Shown: positions 34,697 to 44,804 of the stretch, piece by piece
Layout: each line of letters begins with the position of its first letter
Position numbering within the stretch: the first letter of the stretch is position 1
Assembly: GCF_035920345.1 (NCBI RefSeq)
Contig: NZ_CP109149.1
Coordinates: forward strand, 1,488,001-1,552,000
DNA: 64,000 nucleotides
Origin: Nocardia vinacea
Lineage (GTDB): Bacteria; Actinomycetota; Actinomycetes; Mycobacteriales; Mycobacteriaceae
Direction: 5' to 3'
Program-made: the position numbers and the translations under genes
The notes under the pieces: model-generated
The model's database searches: none
Seen by the model: the letters and a program-made list of their open reading frames with translations, nothing else
What the model was told of the DNA's origin: nothing

Positions 34697-35455
34697 CTAC
34701 TCGGTCCCGGACTTGCCGATCTGGAAGTGGATGTGATCGATATGGGCCGCGCGACCGGACGTGGCCGGGAGCGGATGGTCGTCCGGATGGTCGGGATGCA
34801 GGATGAAACTCGGATCGCCGATGCCGGAGATGGCAGTCGCGGGATCGGGACTGTCCGAACAGTCCTGCCATTCACCCGCCGCGAAATCGTAGACGCTGCG
34901 GAAGAAGTCGGCGACGAACAGATCGCCGTCCGGATCGCCGAGCGGACTCGCATCGGGTTCGTCGAGTCGGTAGCGCACCCGGGATCCAGTGCCGCGCGGC
35001 CACGTGCCGCCGGGTGTCACGGCGGTCTCGACGGTGCCCCAATGCGCTGCCACGGTGATTCTGCGCGATACGTCCCCGACCGGCATGGTGACACCGGCGA
35101 AATCCACGGCGCGGCCCTGGCCGTGGCAGTCGTCGGAATGCGTTCCGCGGCCGTCTGCTCCGAGGGTGTGCACCTCGGTCACGCCGAAGTTGGCGGCGAG
35201 GAATCGGCAGAATCGCACCAGTGCCAACGCATTTCGAGAATCGAGGTGCTGTGGTGCCACCGGCGTGTTGCCGCGGCGGATGACCACTCCGGCGAGACTG
35301 CCCGGTAGCGGCCGGCTGGACGGCGGGTCGAAACCTGCGAATCCGACCGAGGCCGGTGAGGCAGGCCCGTCGAAGCGGATCAGGTCATCGTTCGCGAGAC
35401 GTTCGAGTTCGGCGAACGCGTGGTCCTTACTCATTGCTCGGGCCGGTTCCGACAT
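34697..35455 (-). CDS. M15-like D,D-peptidase family protein (252 aa)
   Basis: LAS-type zinc metallopeptidase fold of the M15/extensin-like group. Metal-site motifs are THSDDCHGQGRAVDF (His ... Asp) and HIDHIHFQIG (His-x-His). An AGGAGGTG site 5 nt before the ATG at 35455 fixes the start. No signal peptide or membrane helix, so either it acts inside the cell, is exported in another way, or is of phage-lysin type. A role on peptidoglycan peptides is inferred from the family. Confidence 0.75.
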   Translation of the reverse strand: MSEPARAMSKDHAFAELERLANDDLIRFDGPASPASVGFAGFDPPSSRPLPGSLAGVVIRRGNTPVAPQHLDSRNALALVRFCRFLAANFGVTEVHTLGADGRGTHSDDCHGQGRAVDFAGVTMPVGDVSRRITVAAHWGTVETAVTPGGTWPRGTGSRVRYRLDEPDASPLGDPDGDLFVADFFRSVYDFAAGEWQDCSDSPDPATAISGIGDPSFILHPDHPDDHPLPATSGRAAHIDHIHFQIGKSGTE

Positions 35456-35640
35456 GACGCACCTCCTGTGCATCTGAAATCGATACGTCGACGCAGTTCG
35501 GTGACGTCGCGTCAGCATCCGGCGCCGACGCGAAAAGAACACGAGTAGTCCGCTACTCATGTTCTCCTCGGCCACATCCGGTCGCATTTGCACCGATTTC
35601 GGGTGTTGAACTGCGGCGATGTATGCGACGCGGCGGCGAC

Positions 35641-36849
35641 TCAGTGTTCGCGGGCCAGCGTGCGGTAGCTGAGATTCCACACCCACTCGACCGGACCGCG
35701 CTCGAACCGGCGCAACCACAGGTGCGCGATGGTCACGATGATCAGCGCGACCAGCAGGTAGATACCCGCGGTGAACGGCACCCGAGCGTCAGGGGAGACA
35801 CGCGCGGCAAGCCCGAAACCCCACCCGTAGCACAACACCGAAGCGACCAGATTCTGCAGGATGTAGCAGCTCAGGGCCATCCGCCCGACCTCGGTGAGCC
35901 GCCTGCCGACGAATCCGACCCGCGGACGACGCAGGTAGAACTCCGCGACCAGCGCGAGCAGGCCGAAGGCGACGAACGGGGCGGTGCCGTACCTGGTCAG
36001 CAAGACCAGATCGCCGCCGAGCACACCGACCGCCAGATCGATCGGCGCGGCAACAGCGAATCCGATGATCATGAGCCGCCTACGTATCCGCGCACCCTCC
36101 GGTCGGAACACTCTGGCCCGGAACAACTGCGCACCGGCGAGGAACAGCGCGATCGACATCGGGAAGACGAAGATCGGCTCGAACCGGAACATGCCCGCGT
36201 TCTCCAATCGGAACAGCACCAGATCCCAGAACGACCCGTCCGCATAGGGATTCGGATCCAGCGGCTCGCGCGACGTCGAATCCTGTTGGTCCGCAACGGC
36301 CATCGCGATGCCGATGAGCGTCAGCATGGCGATGTGGAATCCGGCTGCGATGGTCAGCCAACGACGTTGCGCGCGTTCACTTGTCGCGAGAATGAAGGCG
36401 ACGACCAAACCGGTGACCGCATAACCCATCAGCACATCGAATTCCGCGACGAACAGAAAATTCAGCACACCGTCGAGGAACAGCAACCCGGCCCGCCACG
36501 GATAGCCGCCCGGCCACCGTCGACCGGCCCGCACCGCCGAGCCCTGCTGGATGGCCAGGCCGATGCCGAACATGATGGTCAGCAGCCCCAGGAACTTGCC
36601 CTGTGCCAGCTGCTGCAGCACTCGCTCCGACCACATCCAGCCGGTCGCCGGGCTGCCCAATTCGTTGATGTACCCGACGATGCCCTCGGGATGGGTGAGG
36701 ATCCAGATATTAGTGCCGAGCGTGCCGAGGATCGCGATGCCGCGCAATACGTCCAGGGCGACCAACCGCGCGGGATTCTTCGGCTGGGTGACGCTCGGTT
36801 CATCCGACTTGCGGTGGCGCCCCGTGATTTCGGCGATCGAATCGGTCAT
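35641..36849 (-). CDS. DUF418 family polytopic membrane protein (402 aa)
   Basis: Starts MTDSIAEITGRHRKSDEP, then LVALDVLRGIAILGTLGTNI, the typical opening of DUF418/acyltransferase-3-like proteins, followed by around eight membrane helices and the C-terminal GRMALSCYILQN... WLRRFERGPVEWVWNLSY box diagnostic of DUF418. Function unknown. Divergent from dop with 138 bp between the starts. Confidence 0.88.
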   Translation of the reverse strand: MTDSIAEITGRHRKSDEPSVTQPKNPARLVALDVLRGIAILGTLGTNIWILTHPEGIVGYINELGSPATGWMWSERVLQQLAQGKFLGLLTIMFGIGLAIQQGSAVRAGRRWPGGYPWRAGLLFLDGVLNFLFVAEFDVLMGYAVTGLVVAFILATSERAQRRWLTIAAGFHIAMLTLIGIAMAVADQQDSTSREPLDPNPYADGSFWDLVLFRLENAGMFRFEPIFVFPMSIALFLAGAQLFRARVFRPEGARIRRRLMIIGFAVAAPIDLAVGVLGGDLVLLTRYGTAPFVAFGLLALVAEFYLRRPRVGFVGRRLTEVGRMALSCYILQNLVASVLCYGWGFGLAARVSPDARVPFTAGIYLLVALIIVTIAHLWLRRFERGPVEWVWNLSYRTLAREH

Positions 36850-36974
36850 ATTCCGAATATCCCGGCCGCCGCGGCCTGCCCGTATCCTCCGGAAGTACCA
36901 CCATCGGTATGACATCGAGGTCACCCGAGATCGCCGATGCCGCCGGTCGCGACCGGCGGCAGGCAGGCGTCGCC

Positions 36975-36980
36975 TAGGCT
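36975..36980 (+). promoter_or_regulatory. -10 box for leaderless dop
   Basis: TAGGCT, 7 nt before the dop ATG. No ribosome site is present, so transcription and translation probably start at the same base. The same arrangement precedes pafA and pafB. Confidence 0.55.
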
Positions 36981-36987
36981 CGACGGT

Positions 36988-38487
36988 ATGCAGCGCATCA
37001 TCGGTATCGAGGTCGAATACGGCATCTCCACACCCACCGAGCCGTCGGCGAACCCGATTCTCACCTCTACCCAAGCGGTTCTCGCCTATGCCGCCGCGGA
37101 GGGGGTGCCGCGCGCGAAGCGTACGCGCTGGGATTACGAGGTGGAATCGCCGTTGCGCGACGCCCGCGGCTTCGACCTGAGCCGGATGAACGGTCCGGCC
37201 CCTGTGATCGACGCCGACGAGGTCGGCGCGGCCAATATGATCCTCACCAACGGCGCCCGACTCTACGTCGACCACGCCCATCCGGAGTATTCCGCGCCCG
37301 AGGTCACCGATCCGCTGGATGCGGTCATCTGGGACAAAGCCGGTGAACGGGTCATGGAGGCGGCCGCGCGGCACGCGTCGAGCGTGCCGGGTGCGCCGCG
37401 GCTGCAGCTGTACAAGAACAATGTCGACGGCAAGGGCGCCTCCTACGGCACCCATGAGAACTACCTGATGAGCCGCGACACCCCGTTCAACCAGATCATC
37501 GTCGGGCTCACCCCGTTCTTCGTCTCGCGCCAGGTGATCTGCGGTTCCGGCCGGGTCGGCATCGGCCAGTCCGGTGATCACGCCGGATTTCAGCTGTCCC
37601 AGCGCGCCGACTACATCGAGGTCGAGGTCGGTCTGGAGACCACGCTCAAGCGCGGCATCATCAACACCCGCGACGAACCGCACGCCGATGCGGACAAATA
37701 CCGCCGCCTGCACGTCATCGTCGGCGATGCCAACCTCGCCGAAATGTCCACCTACCTCAAGGTCGGCACCACCGCGCTGGTGCTGGACCTGATCGAGGCG
37801 GGCGAGGATCTGTCGGATCTGCAGCTGGCCCGTCCGGTCACCGCCGTCCACCAGATCAGCCATGATCCGACCCTGCGCGCCACCGTCGCGCTCACCGATG
37901 GTCGCGAACTCACCGGGCTGGCGCTGCAGCGCATCTACCTGGACCGGGTAGAGAAGTTCGTGGCCCGCAGTGGCAACGACGACGAGCGCGTCAAGGACAT
38001 CCTGGAGAACTGGGCCAATGTGCTGGATCTGCTGGAACGTGATCCGATGGAATGCGCGAATCTGCTCGACTGGCCCGCCAAGCTGCGCCTGCTCGAGGGG
38101 ATGCGCAAGCGCGAGGGCCTGAGCTGGGCCGCGCCCAAACTGCACCTGATGGACCTGCAGTACTCCGACGTCCGCCTGGACAAGGGCCTCTACAACCGCC
38201 TGGTCGCCCGCGGCTCGATGAAACGCCTGGTCAACGAGCAGCAAGTGCTCGACGCGATGACCAAGCCGCCGACCGACACCCGTGCCTACTTCCGCGGCGA
38301 ATGTCTGCGTCGATTCGGTGCCGATATCGCAGCGGCCAGCTGGGATTCTGTGATCTTCGACCTGGGCGGCGATTCACTCGTGCGCATCCCGACCCTGGAA
38401 CCGCGCCGCGGCACCAGGGCTCACGTCGGCAAGCTGCTCGACGGCGTGAATACCGCCGCCGAGTTGGTGGAACAGCTGACCAACTAG
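36988..38487 (+). CDS. dop: Deamidase of Pup / depupylase Dop (499 aa)
   Basis: Converts the C-terminal Gln of Pup to Glu and removes Pup from tagged proteins. Glutamine-synthetase-like fold: [12 protein letters not shown] (Mg/ATP-binding Glu8 and Glu10), [16 protein letters not shown] with Asp95, the residue shown to be catalytic in mycobacterial Dop, and [20 protein letters not shown]. Residues about 40-80, absent from PafA, form the Dop loop. Length and start agree with mycobacterial Dop. First gene of the Pup-proteasome block; a large hairpin separates it from pup. Confidence 0.97.
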   Translation: MQRIIGIEVEYGISTPTEPSANPILTSTQAVLAYAAAEGVPRAKRTRWDYEVESPLRDARGFDLSRMNGPAPVIDADEVGAANMILTNGARLYVDHAHPEYSAPEVTDPLDAVIWDKAGERVMEAAARHASSVPGAPRLQLYKNNVDGKGASYGTHENYLMSRDTPFNQIIVGLTPFFVSRQVICGSGRVGIGQSGDHAGFQLSQRADYIEVEVGLETTLKRGIINTRDEPHADADKYRRLHVIVGDANLAEMSTYLKVGTTALVLDLIEAGEDLSDLQLARPVTAVHQISHDPTLRATVALTDGRELTGLALQRIYLDRVEKFVARSGNDDERVKDILENWANVLDLLERDPMECANLLDWPAKLRLLEGMRKREGLSWAAPKLHLMDLQYSDVRLDKGLYNRLVARGSMKRLVNEQQVLDAMTKPPTDTRAYFRGECLRRFGADIAAASWDSVIFDLGGDSLVRIPTLEPRRGTRAHVGKLLDGVNTAAELVEQLTN

Positions 38488-38564
38488 CAAGTCGCGCGAA
38501 TAAGCCCAGGTAGCAACGATTATCGCGATCGCAACCAGGACGGAGCGAGTCTTACGAGCGGCCC

Positions 38565-38658
38565 GTTCGCGGCCCGTCTCGCGTCCGAGTCGTCGAAGCG
38601 CATGCGCCGTAGGCGCGAGTCTCGACGGCTCGGACGCGAGACAGAAGGGGCCGCGAAC
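38565..38658. repeat. Long hairpin between dop and pup
   Basis: Outer 11-bp arms (gttcgcggccc at 38565-38575, gggccgcgaac at 38648-38658) and inner 14-bp perfect arms (38576-38589, 38629-38642), separated only by a 5-nt bulge, around a 39-nt loop that itself can fold. It may end dop transcription or be a transposon-derived element. Confidence 0.75.
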
Positions 38659-38736
38659 ACGCCGCGCCCGCGCGGCCAATAACTCAGCACGTTGTCAGGG
38701 CGGCTGGGTAGTGTTGATGTACGGGCACGGACATTG

Positions 38737-38779
38737 CTCATGATCAGGGTCGTGCTCAGAATGGAGCCCTGGTCATGAT
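38737..38779 (+). promoter_or_regulatory. Inverted repeat upstream of pup
   Basis: catgatcaggg and ccctggtcatg (10 of 11 bases complementary, about 20-nt loop) lie 24-66 bp before the pup start. It could be an operator or a stem in the pup leader. Confidence 0.4.
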
Positions 38780-38802
38780 GAGGACAGAGGAGGTCGGCTG
38801 CC

Positions 38803-38997
38803 ATGGCACAAGAGCAGACCAAGCGCGCCGGGGGCGGCGACGAGGACGAGGGTCCGGAGGGCGTTGACGCCGCCGGTCAGGAGCGCCGCGAAAAACTGGC
38901 GGAGGACACCGACGACCTGCTCGACGAGATCGATGATGTGCTCGAGGAGAACGCGGAAGACTTCGTCCGCGCGTATGTGCAGAAGGGCGGCCAGTGA
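38803..38997 (+). CDS. pup: Prokaryotic ubiquitin-like protein Pup (64 aa)
   Basis: Small disordered tag protein attached to substrate lysines for proteasomal degradation. Acidic, helical C-terminal half ([20 protein letters not shown]) that binds the Mpa/ARC coiled coil, and the terminal GGQ whose Gln must be deamidated by Dop. AGAGGAGG precedes the ATG. Its stop overlaps the prcB GTG start (GTGA). Confidence 0.98.
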   Translation: MAQEQTKRAGGGDEDEGPEGVDAAGQERREKLAEDTDDLLDEIDDVLEENAEDFVRAYVQKGGQ

Positions 38998-39860
38998 CAG
39001 CAGGTGACCCCTTGCGTCTCCACCCGGGGCACGCCCTCTCGTCATTCACCGAGCACCTGCGCATGCACGCACCGGAACTGTTGCCTGGCAACCGATTCGG
39101 CGCGATCGAAGGTGCCACCGGAATCTCCGGTGGCACCTCCGCGAAGGAGCTGGCTCCGCACGGAACCACCATCGTGGCGGTCTCGTTCCGCGGTGGTGTG
39201 CTGATCGCCGGTGACCGGCGGGCCACCCAGGGAAACCTGTTGGCCAGCAGGGATATCGAGAAGGTGTACATCACCGACACCTATTCGGCGGCCGGTATCG
39301 CGGGTACCGCAGGCATGGCCATCGAGATGGTGCGATTGTTCGCCGTCGAGCTGGAGTACTACGAGAAAATCGAGGGTGTCTCGCTCACCTTCGACGGCAA
39401 GGCCAACAAGCTGTCGAAGATGGTGCGCGACAACCTCCCTGCCGCGCTGCAGGGTCTGGCGGTGGTTCCGGTGCTAGTTGGCTACGACCAGCACGCCACC
39501 GATCCGGACAAGGCCGGTCGCATCGTGTCCTACGACGTGGTCGGCGGGCGCAGTGAGGAGCGGTTCGGTTACACCGCGGTCGGGTCGGGTTCGATGTTCG
39601 CGAAGTCGTCGTTGAAAAAGCTGTACGCCAAGGGAATCGGTGAGGATCGCGCATTGCAGATCGCCGTCGAATCGCTCTTCGACGCGGCCGACGACGACAC
39701 CGCCACCGGCGGACCGGATCTGGTGCGCGGCATCTACCCGACGGCAATCATCATCAACGACGAGGGCGCCGACGAGGTGACCGAATCGCGGTTGGAGGAG
39801 ATCACGCGGGCGATCGTCGCCGATCGCGAGGCCGCGGAAGAGGGGAGTGCCTCAGCATGA
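38994..39860 (+). CDS. prcB: 20S proteasome beta subunit PrcB (288 aa)
   Basis: Catalytic subunit of the actinobacterial proteasome. A 57-residue propeptide ends ELAPHG, and self-cleavage exposes Thr58 of [12 protein letters not shown] as the nucleophile; GDRRATQGN and [13 protein letters not shown] are typical active-site neighbours. The GTG start is coupled to pup. The stop overlaps the prcA ATG. Confidence 0.97.
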   Translation: MTAGDPLRLHPGHALSSFTEHLRMHAPELLPGNRFGAIEGATGISGGTSAKELAPHGTTIVAVSFRGGVLIAGDRRATQGNLLASRDIEKVYITDTYSAAGIAGTAGMAIEMVRLFAVELEYYEKIEGVSLTFDGKANKLSKMVRDNLPAALQGLAVVPVLVGYDQHATDPDKAGRIVSYDVVGGRSEERFGYTAVGSGSMFAKSSLKKLYAKGIGEDRALQIAVESLFDAADDDTATGGPDLVRGIYPTAIIINDEGADEVTESRLEEITRAIVADREAAEEGSASA

Positions 39861-40639
39861 CACTGCCGTATTACGCGTCGGCCGAACAGATCATGCGCGA
39901 CAAGACCGAGCTCGCGCGCAAGGGCATCGCTCGCGGTCGCAGTGTGATCGTGCTGACCTACGACAAGGGTGTGCTGTTCGTCGCGGAGAATCCCTCCGCG
40001 ACATTGCACAAGGTGAGCGAGCTGTACGACCGCGTCGGGTTCGCGGCGGTCGGCAAGTACAACGAATTCGAGGCACTGCGCCGCGGCGGCATCCTGCAGG
40101 CCGACCTGAAGGGCTACCAGTACGACCGGCGCGATGTCACCGGTCGTGGCCTGGCCAATGCATACGCGCAGACCCTGGGCACGATCTTCACCGATCAGCT
40201 CAAGCCCTACGAGGTGGAGATCTGCGTGGCCGAGGTCGGCTACCCGGAACAGTCACCGGAATCAGTGCTGTACCGGATCACCTTCGACGGCTCGATAGTG
40301 GATGAGCGCGAATACGTGGTGATGGGCGGCACGACCGAGCCCATCATGACCGCGTTGAAGACCTCCTACCAGCCCGGACTCGATCTGGCCGGTGCCGTCG
40401 GCGTGGCCGTGAAGGCGCTGAAGGCCGGTGTGCCCGAGGGCGCCGCGGACAAGGACAAGCGGGTGCTCGGGGTGGGTTCGCTCGAGGTCGCCACCCTCGA
40501 ACAGGCGCGACCGCGGCGGGCATTCCGCCGGGTCGCGGGCGTGGCCCTGGACGAGTTGCTGAACGGCGGTAACTCGGCGAGCAACGCCGAGGCGGCGCCC
40601 GCCGAGGCGAAGTCCGAGGACGCTCCCGAATCGGAGTAG
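39857..40639 (+). CDS. prcA: 20S proteasome alpha subunit PrcA (260 aa)
   Basis: Gate-forming, non-catalytic ring subunit. [20 protein letters not shown] is the alpha-specific N-terminal helix; [20 protein letters not shown] and [12 protein letters not shown] follow. The C-terminal 30 residues are Ala/Glu-rich and acidic. Coupled to prcB by ATGA. A perfect terminator palindrome follows at 40661-40694. Confidence 0.97.
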   Translation: MTLPYYASAEQIMRDKTELARKGIARGRSVIVLTYDKGVLFVAENPSATLHKVSELYDRVGFAAVGKYNEFEALRRGGILQADLKGYQYDRRDVTGRGLANAYAQTLGTIFTDQLKPYEVEICVAEVGYPEQSPESVLYRITFDGSIVDEREYVVMGGTTEPIMTALKTSYQPGLDLAGAVGVAVKALKAGVPEGAADKDKRVLGVGSLEVATLEQARPRRAFRRVAGVALDELLNGGNSASNAEAAPAEAKSEDAPESE

Positions 40640-40660
40640 TCCACCACGATCGTTCGACTG

Positions 40661-40694
40661 CGAAGGCCCTCCCGATGCATCGGGAGGGCCTTCG
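40661..40694 (+). terminator. Terminator of the pup-prcB-prcA operon
   Basis: Perfect 34-bp palindrome with 17-bp arms meeting at gatg|catc, followed by TTTC, 21 bp after the prcA stop. It isolates prcBA from pafA. Confidence 0.85.
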
Positions 40695-40800
40695 TTTCGA
40701 CCGGTGGTTTCCGCCGAACATTTCGCTCACGTGCGAAATCGTTGTGAAGACGTATGCACCGGGGTTGTCCGCAGCCCCACGCGACTACATGACATGGCTG

Positions 40801-40806
40801 TAATGT
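40801..40806 (+). promoter_or_regulatory. -10 box for leaderless pafA
   Basis: TAATGT, 7 nt before the pafA GTG and with no ribosome site; identical spacing to dop and pafB. Confidence 0.6.
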
Positions 40807-40813
40807 CGATAGT

Positions 40814-42172
40814 GTGCAGCGACGAATCATGGGGATCGAGACCGAATTCGGTGTGACGTGCACCTTCCACGGACACCGTCGGCTCAGCCCCGACGAGGTG
40901 GCCCGGTATCTTTTCCGCCGGGTAGTTTCCTGGGGCCGTAGCTCTAACGTGTTCCTCCGCAACGGTGCTCGGCTCTACCTCGATGTCGGGTCGCATCCGG
41001 AGTACGCCACCGCAGAGTGCGACAACTTGGCGCAGCTGGTCACTCACGACCGGGCTGGTGAGCGCGTGCTGGAGGAGTTGCTGATCGACGCCGAACAGCG
41101 CCTCGCGGAGGAAGGCATCGGCGGCGACATCTACCTGTTCAAGAACAACACCGACTCCGCGGGCAACTCCTACGGCTGCCACGAGAACTTCCTCGTCGTG
41201 CGGGCCGGCGAGTTCTCCCGGATCTCGGACGTGCTGTTGCCGTTCCTGGTCACGCGCCAGCTGATCTGCGGTGCGGGCAAGGTGCTGCAGACGCCGAAAG
41301 CGGCCACGTTCTGCCTGTCCCAGCGTGCCGAGCACATCTGGGAGGGCGTCTCCTCGGCGACCACCCGCTCGCGCCCGATCATCAACACCCGCGACGAGCC
41401 GCACGCCGACGCGGAGAAGTACCGGCGCCTGCACGTGATCGTCGGCGACTCGAATATGTCCGAGACCACCACCATGCTGAAGGTCGGCACGGCGGCGCTG
41501 GTGCTGGAGATGATCGAGGCGGGCGTCTCGTTCCGCGATTTCGCCCTGGACAACCCGATCCGCGCCATCCGCGAGGTCAGCCACGACCTGACCGGTCGCC
41601 GTCCGGTCCGGCTCGCCGGCGGACGCCAGGCCAGCGCACTCGACATCCAGCGTGAGTACTACGCCCGCGCCGTCGAGCACCTGCGCAACCGCGACCGTGA
41701 CCCCAATATCGACCAGGTCGTCGATCTGTGGGGCCGCACCCTGGACGCGGTCGAGGCACAGGACTTCGCCAAGGTCGACACGGAGGTCGACTGGGTGATC
41801 AAGCGCAAGCTCTTCCAGCGCTACCAGGACCGCTACGGCATGGAACTGTCCGATCCCAAGATCGCCCAGCTCGACCTGGCCTACCACGACATCAAGCGCG
41901 GCCGCGGCGTCTTCGACCTGCTGCAGCGCAAAGGTCTGGCCAAGCGCGTCACCGAGGACGAGGCCGTCGACGCCGCCGTGGACACCCCGCCGCAGACCAC
42001 CCGCGCCAAACTGCGTGGCGATTTCATCACCGCCGCCCAGGAAGCGGGCCGTGACTTCACCGTCGACTGGGTGCATCTCAAGCTCAACGACCAGGCCCAG
42101 CGCACGGTCTTGTGCAAGGACCCGTTCCGCTCGGTGGACGAGCGGGTCGATCGGCTGATCGCCTCGATGTAG
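40814..42172 (+). CDS. pafA: Pup ligase PafA (452 aa)
   Basis: Joins the Pup C-terminal Glu to substrate lysines using [23 protein letters not shown] opens the glutamine-synthetase-like fold, [20 protein letters not shown] carries Asp57 (the counterpart of the Dop catalytic Asp), and [20 protein letters not shown] is shared with Dop. It lacks the Dop loop, which separates the two. Leaderless GTG start. Followed by a structured repeat and a convergent small gene before pafB. Confidence 0.97.
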   Translation: MQRRIMGIETEFGVTCTFHGHRRLSPDEVARYLFRRVVSWGRSSNVFLRNGARLYLDVGSHPEYATAECDNLAQLVTHDRAGERVLEELLIDAEQRLAEEGIGGDIYLFKNNTDSAGNSYGCHENFLVVRAGEFSRISDVLLPFLVTRQLICGAGKVLQTPKAATFCLSQRAEHIWEGVSSATTRSRPIINTRDEPHADAEKYRRLHVIVGDSNMSETTTMLKVGTAALVLEMIEAGVSFRDFALDNPIRAIREVSHDLTGRRPVRLAGGRQASALDIQREYYARAVEHLRNRDRDPNIDQVVDLWGRTLDAVEAQDFAKVDTEVDWVIKRKLFQRYQDRYGMELSDPKIAQLDLAYHDIKRGRGVFDLLQRKGLAKRVTEDEAVDAAVDTPPQTTRAKLRGDFITAAQEAGRDFTVDWVHLKLNDQAQRTVLCKDPFRSVDERVDRLIASM

Positions 42173-42238
42173 CCGCTTCCGCCGCCCAGCCCGTCCGAGG
42201 GGCAGCGTGCCGCAGTCGGTGGATTAGGCCGCGTCTGT

Positions 42239-42310
42239 GTCCTCGCAGACCTACCCGGTGCCTCGCACATGTTGTGACTTCTGCGAGGAGGCCGATGGGT
42301 GTGCGAGGAC
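42239..42310. repeat. Nested stem-loop repeat, copy A
   Basis: Outer stem gtcctcgca/tgcgaggac (42239-42247, 42302-42310) encloses an inner stem cctcgca/tgcgagg (42261-42267, 42282-42288) with a 14-nt loop catgttgtgacttc. A related element with a matching loop is at 61885-61926. Both lie between convergent genes, so a two-way terminator or a dispersed repeat is likely. Confidence 0.65.
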
Positions 42311-42332
42311 GAAGGTGAGCGTGGGCTTGCGG

Positions 42333-42629
42333 CTAGTTCTCGGCGAGGTAGCGCTCGATGGTCTCGACCTTGGCGGACATCGCGTCGGTCACGCCCGGGC
42401 GGATGTCGGCTTTCAGGACCAAGCTGCAACGGGGTGCGACCGCGAGTATGGCATCCGTGGCGTCCTTGACCACGGCCATGACCTCGTCCCATTCGCCTTC
42501 GATCGTGGTGAACATGGCATCGGTGCGATTGGGCAGACCGCTGGCGCGCACGATGCGGACGGCTTCGGCGACGGCTCGGCCGACGTCGACGCCCTCGCCG
42601 AGCGGTGTGACTGAGAACGCGATGATCAT
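42333..42629 (-). CDS. Thiamine-binding / MTH1187-YkoF family protein (98 aa)
   Basis: Small ferredoxin-like protein of the MTH1187 (DUF77) family: [20 protein letters not shown], then an [20 protein letters not shown] core, ending [10 protein letters not shown]. Members bind thiamine or related molecules. The ATG at 42629 matches family length; a longer upstream frame is rejected. It lies between pafA and pafB on the opposite strand, interrupting a normally contiguous pafABC. Confidence 0.8.
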   Translation of the reverse strand: MIIAFSVTPLGEGVDVGRAVAEAVRIVRASGLPNRTDAMFTTIEGEWDEVMAVVKDATDAILAVAPRCSLVLKADIRPGVTDAMSAKVETIERYLAEN

Positions 42630-42704
42630 GGTTCCATGATGGCCGCGCGCGAAGCGGAATGCGGTGAATCGCGCGCCGACGCGCGGTCGCGGCGGGTGGC
42701 CGAT

Positions 42705-42710
42705 TACCCT
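42705..42710 (+). promoter_or_regulatory. -10 box for leaderless pafB
   Basis: TACCCT, 7 nt before the pafB GTG; no ribosome site. Same spacing as dop and pafA. Confidence 0.5.
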
Positions 42711-42717
42711 GTGTCGA

Positions 42718-43713
42718 GTGGCGATATCCAAGGTCGAGCGGCTGATGAATCTGGTCATCGCGCTGCTGTCGACCCGGCAATTCCTGACCGCGGAGCGGAT
42801 TCGGGACAGCGTCGCGGGGTACGAGGATTCGGCCAGCGACGAGGCGTTCAGTCGAATGTTCGAGCGCGATAAGAACGAGCTGCGTGACCTGGGGATTCCC
42901 TTGGAGGTCGGGCAGGTCAGCCGATATTCGACGGTGGAGGGCTATCGGATCAACCGTGACGCCTACGAACTACCCGATATCGATCTGACCAGCGAGGAAG
43001 CGGCGGCAGTCGCGGTCGCGGTGCAGATGTGGGAGTCGCCGGAGCTGGCGGCCGCGGCCGAGGGCGCGCTGTTGAAATTACGTGCGGCCGGGATCCACGT
43101 CGAGACCGATGCCGCGGTGGCCTCGGTGCCCGCGGTCCCCGCGCGCACCCGTGGCTCGGATGCGGTGCTCGGCAAGCTGCTGGCCGCGGTCGATGCTGGT
43201 CAGGCGGTGCGGTTCGAACATCGGGGTGCGATCAACGAGCCGTATGTCATGCGTGATGTGGAGCCGTGGGGCGTAGTCACCCACAACGGCCGCTGGTATC
43301 TGGTCGGGCACGATCGGAACCGGGATGCGGTCCGCAGCTTCCGGCTATCGCGCATCGGCGACGATGTGACCGCCTACGGCCCACCCAATTCGGTCGGCAA
43401 GCCCGAGGGCGTGGATCTGCGTGAGATCGTCGGCACCGTCACCGGCAGCGCCCCGGTGACCGGCACCGCGACGGTGTGGGTGGCCGACGGTCGCGGCCGC
43501 GAGATCCGTCGACTCGGACCCGTGCTGGAAGAGCGCACCATCGGCGAACGCCACGGCGTGGTCGTCGAATTGCCCATCCGATCCCGAGATTGGTTGGCGC
43601 GCTTGATCACCGGACTCGGTCCAGATGCCGTAGTGCTCGCACCGGAGGAACTGCGCGCGGACGTGGTGGCGCGATTGCGTTCGGTCTTCGACCACACGGA
43701 GGTCACCGCATGA
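42718..43713 (+). CDS. pafB: WYL-domain regulator PafB (331 aa)
   Basis: With PafC forms the heterodimeric activator of the LexA/RecA-independent mycobacterial DNA-damage response. N-terminal HTH ([30 protein letters not shown]), WYL domain around [20 protein letters not shown] and [20 protein letters not shown], and the WCX extension. The GTG at 42718 removes a 18-codon upstream frame with no start signal. Its stop overlaps a 25-residue relay ORF that leads to pafC. Confidence 0.95.
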   Translation: MAISKVERLMNLVIALLSTRQFLTAERIRDSVAGYEDSASDEAFSRMFERDKNELRDLGIPLEVGQVSRYSTVEGYRINRDAYELPDIDLTSEEAAAVAVAVQMWESPELAAAAEGALLKLRAAGIHVETDAAVASVPAVPARTRGSDAVLGKLLAAVDAGQAVRFEHRGAINEPYVMRDVEPWGVVTHNGRWYLVGHDRNRDAVRSFRLSRIGDDVTAYGPPNSVGKPEGVDLREIVGTVTGSAPVTGTATVWVADGRGREIRRLGPVLEERTIGERHGVVVELPIRSRDWLARLITGLGPDAVVLAPEELRADVVARLRSVFDHTEVTA

Positions 43714-43787
43714 GCGAGCGTAGCGAGCGTCGGACAGGCACAGCCGAGCATCGCTCGGTCATGACGGCTAGCGAGGTGCAGTCATGA
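43710..43787 (+). CDS. Relay micro-ORF between pafB and pafC (25 aa)
   Basis: ATG at 43710 overlaps the pafB stop (ATGA) and its own stop at 43785-43787 overlaps the pafC ATG (ATGA), so ribosomes could pass from pafB to pafC. The peptide [20 protein letters not shown]... resembles the pafC N-terminus MSERTTGTTERS, and the DNA is a partial duplication of the pafC start (atgagcgagcg and the acaggcaca.ccgagc block occur in both). Probably the product is unimportant and the coupling matters. No homology beyond this. Confidence 0.55.
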   Translation: MSERSERRTGTAEHRSVMTASEVQS

Positions 43788-44782
43788 GCGAGCGGACGAC
43801 AGGCACAACCGAGCGCAGTCGACTTTCGGTTCGGCTCTCACGGCTGCTCAATATGATTCCCTACTTCATCGCCAATCCAGGGATCAGTGCCGCAGAGGCC
43901 GCCGCCGATCTCGGCGTGACCACCAAGCAGCTGATGAGCGATCTCAACCAGCTGTGGATGTGCGGCCTACCTGGTTACGGACCGGGCGATCTGATCGACC
44001 TGTCGTTCTCCGAGGAGAGCATCGAGGTTACCTTCTCGGCGGGCATCGACCGGCCGCTGCGGCTGACCTCTACCGAGGCGACCGCATTGCTGGTGGCGCT
44101 GCGCTCGATCGTGGATATGCCGGGCATGGTCGATCCGACCGCGGCGCATGCGGCGATCGCCAAACTGGAATCGGCCATCGTCGGCGGCAAGACCGTCGAT
44201 GAGGCCCGTGAGCACCTGCCGACCGAGGCGCCTGCAGTCTCGACGGTGCGGTCCGCGCTGGCCCGCCAGCGCGCGCTGCGCCTGGTCTACTACTCGGCGA
44301 GTCGCGATGTCGTATCCGAGCGTGTCGTCGATCCCATTCGTATTGTCCTGGTGGACAACAACAGTTACCTGCAGGCCTGGTGCCGCGAAGCCGAGGGTGT
44401 GCGACTGTTCCGCTTCGATCGGATCGAGGCGGCCACCGAACTCGACGAGCCCGCCCGGCCGCCGAGCCATGCGACCGAGGCGGCCGCCGCGCTCGACCTG
44501 TTCCAGGACGATCCCGCGGTTCCGCTGGCGCGCTTGCGCATTCGTGGCGATTACGGTTGGGTGCTCGATCAATACCCGATGCATCGGATGGCGGTGCACC
44601 CGGACGGCAGCATAGAGACAACCATGCGCTTCGCCACCATGGACTGGATGGCGCGGCTGCTGCTCGGCTTCGGTTCCGGCGTCACGGTGCTCGGCCCACC
44701 CGAATTGATCACCGCGGTGCGCGAACGCTCGAACGCCGCGCTGGCCGCCTACGAATCGGCCGGTTTCCTGGAGACCAGATGA
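43784..44782 (+). CDS. pafC: WYL-domain regulator PafC (332 aa)
   Basis: Partner of PafB. HTH region LNMIPYFIANPGISAAEAAA then DLGVTTKQLMSDLNQLWMCG, followed by a WYL domain (LRLVYYSASRDVVSERVVDP, NSYLQAWCREAEGVRLFRFD) and a WCX domain. Start decided by the ATGA overlap with the relay ORF. In M. tuberculosis the next gene is tatA; here about 11.9 kb of other DNA intervenes. Confidence 0.95.
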   Translation: MSERTTGTTERSRLSVRLSRLLNMIPYFIANPGISAAEAAADLGVTTKQLMSDLNQLWMCGLPGYGPGDLIDLSFSEESIEVTFSAGIDRPLRLTSTEATALLVALRSIVDMPGMVDPTAAHAAIAKLESAIVGGKTVDEAREHLPTEAPAVSTVRSALARQRALRLVYYSASRDVVSERVVDPIRIVLVDNNSYLQAWCREAEGVRLFRFDRIEAATELDEPARPPSHATEAAAALDLFQDDPAVPLARLRIRGDYGWVLDQYPMHRMAVHPDGSIETTMRFATMDWMARLLLGFGSGVTVLGPPELITAVRERSNAALAAYESAGFLETR

Positions 44783-44804
44783 ATCGCACGCAGGCTGGAA
44801 CGGC

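Noticed and set aside
36850..38244. Minus-strand extension of the DUF418 frame across dop
   Set aside because: Antisense to dop with no homology; high GC keeps it open. The DUF418 protein starts at 36849.
40727..42076. 449-residue minus-strand frame opposite pafA
   Set aside because: Mirror of the pafA codons, composition of an antisense shadow, no ribosome site.
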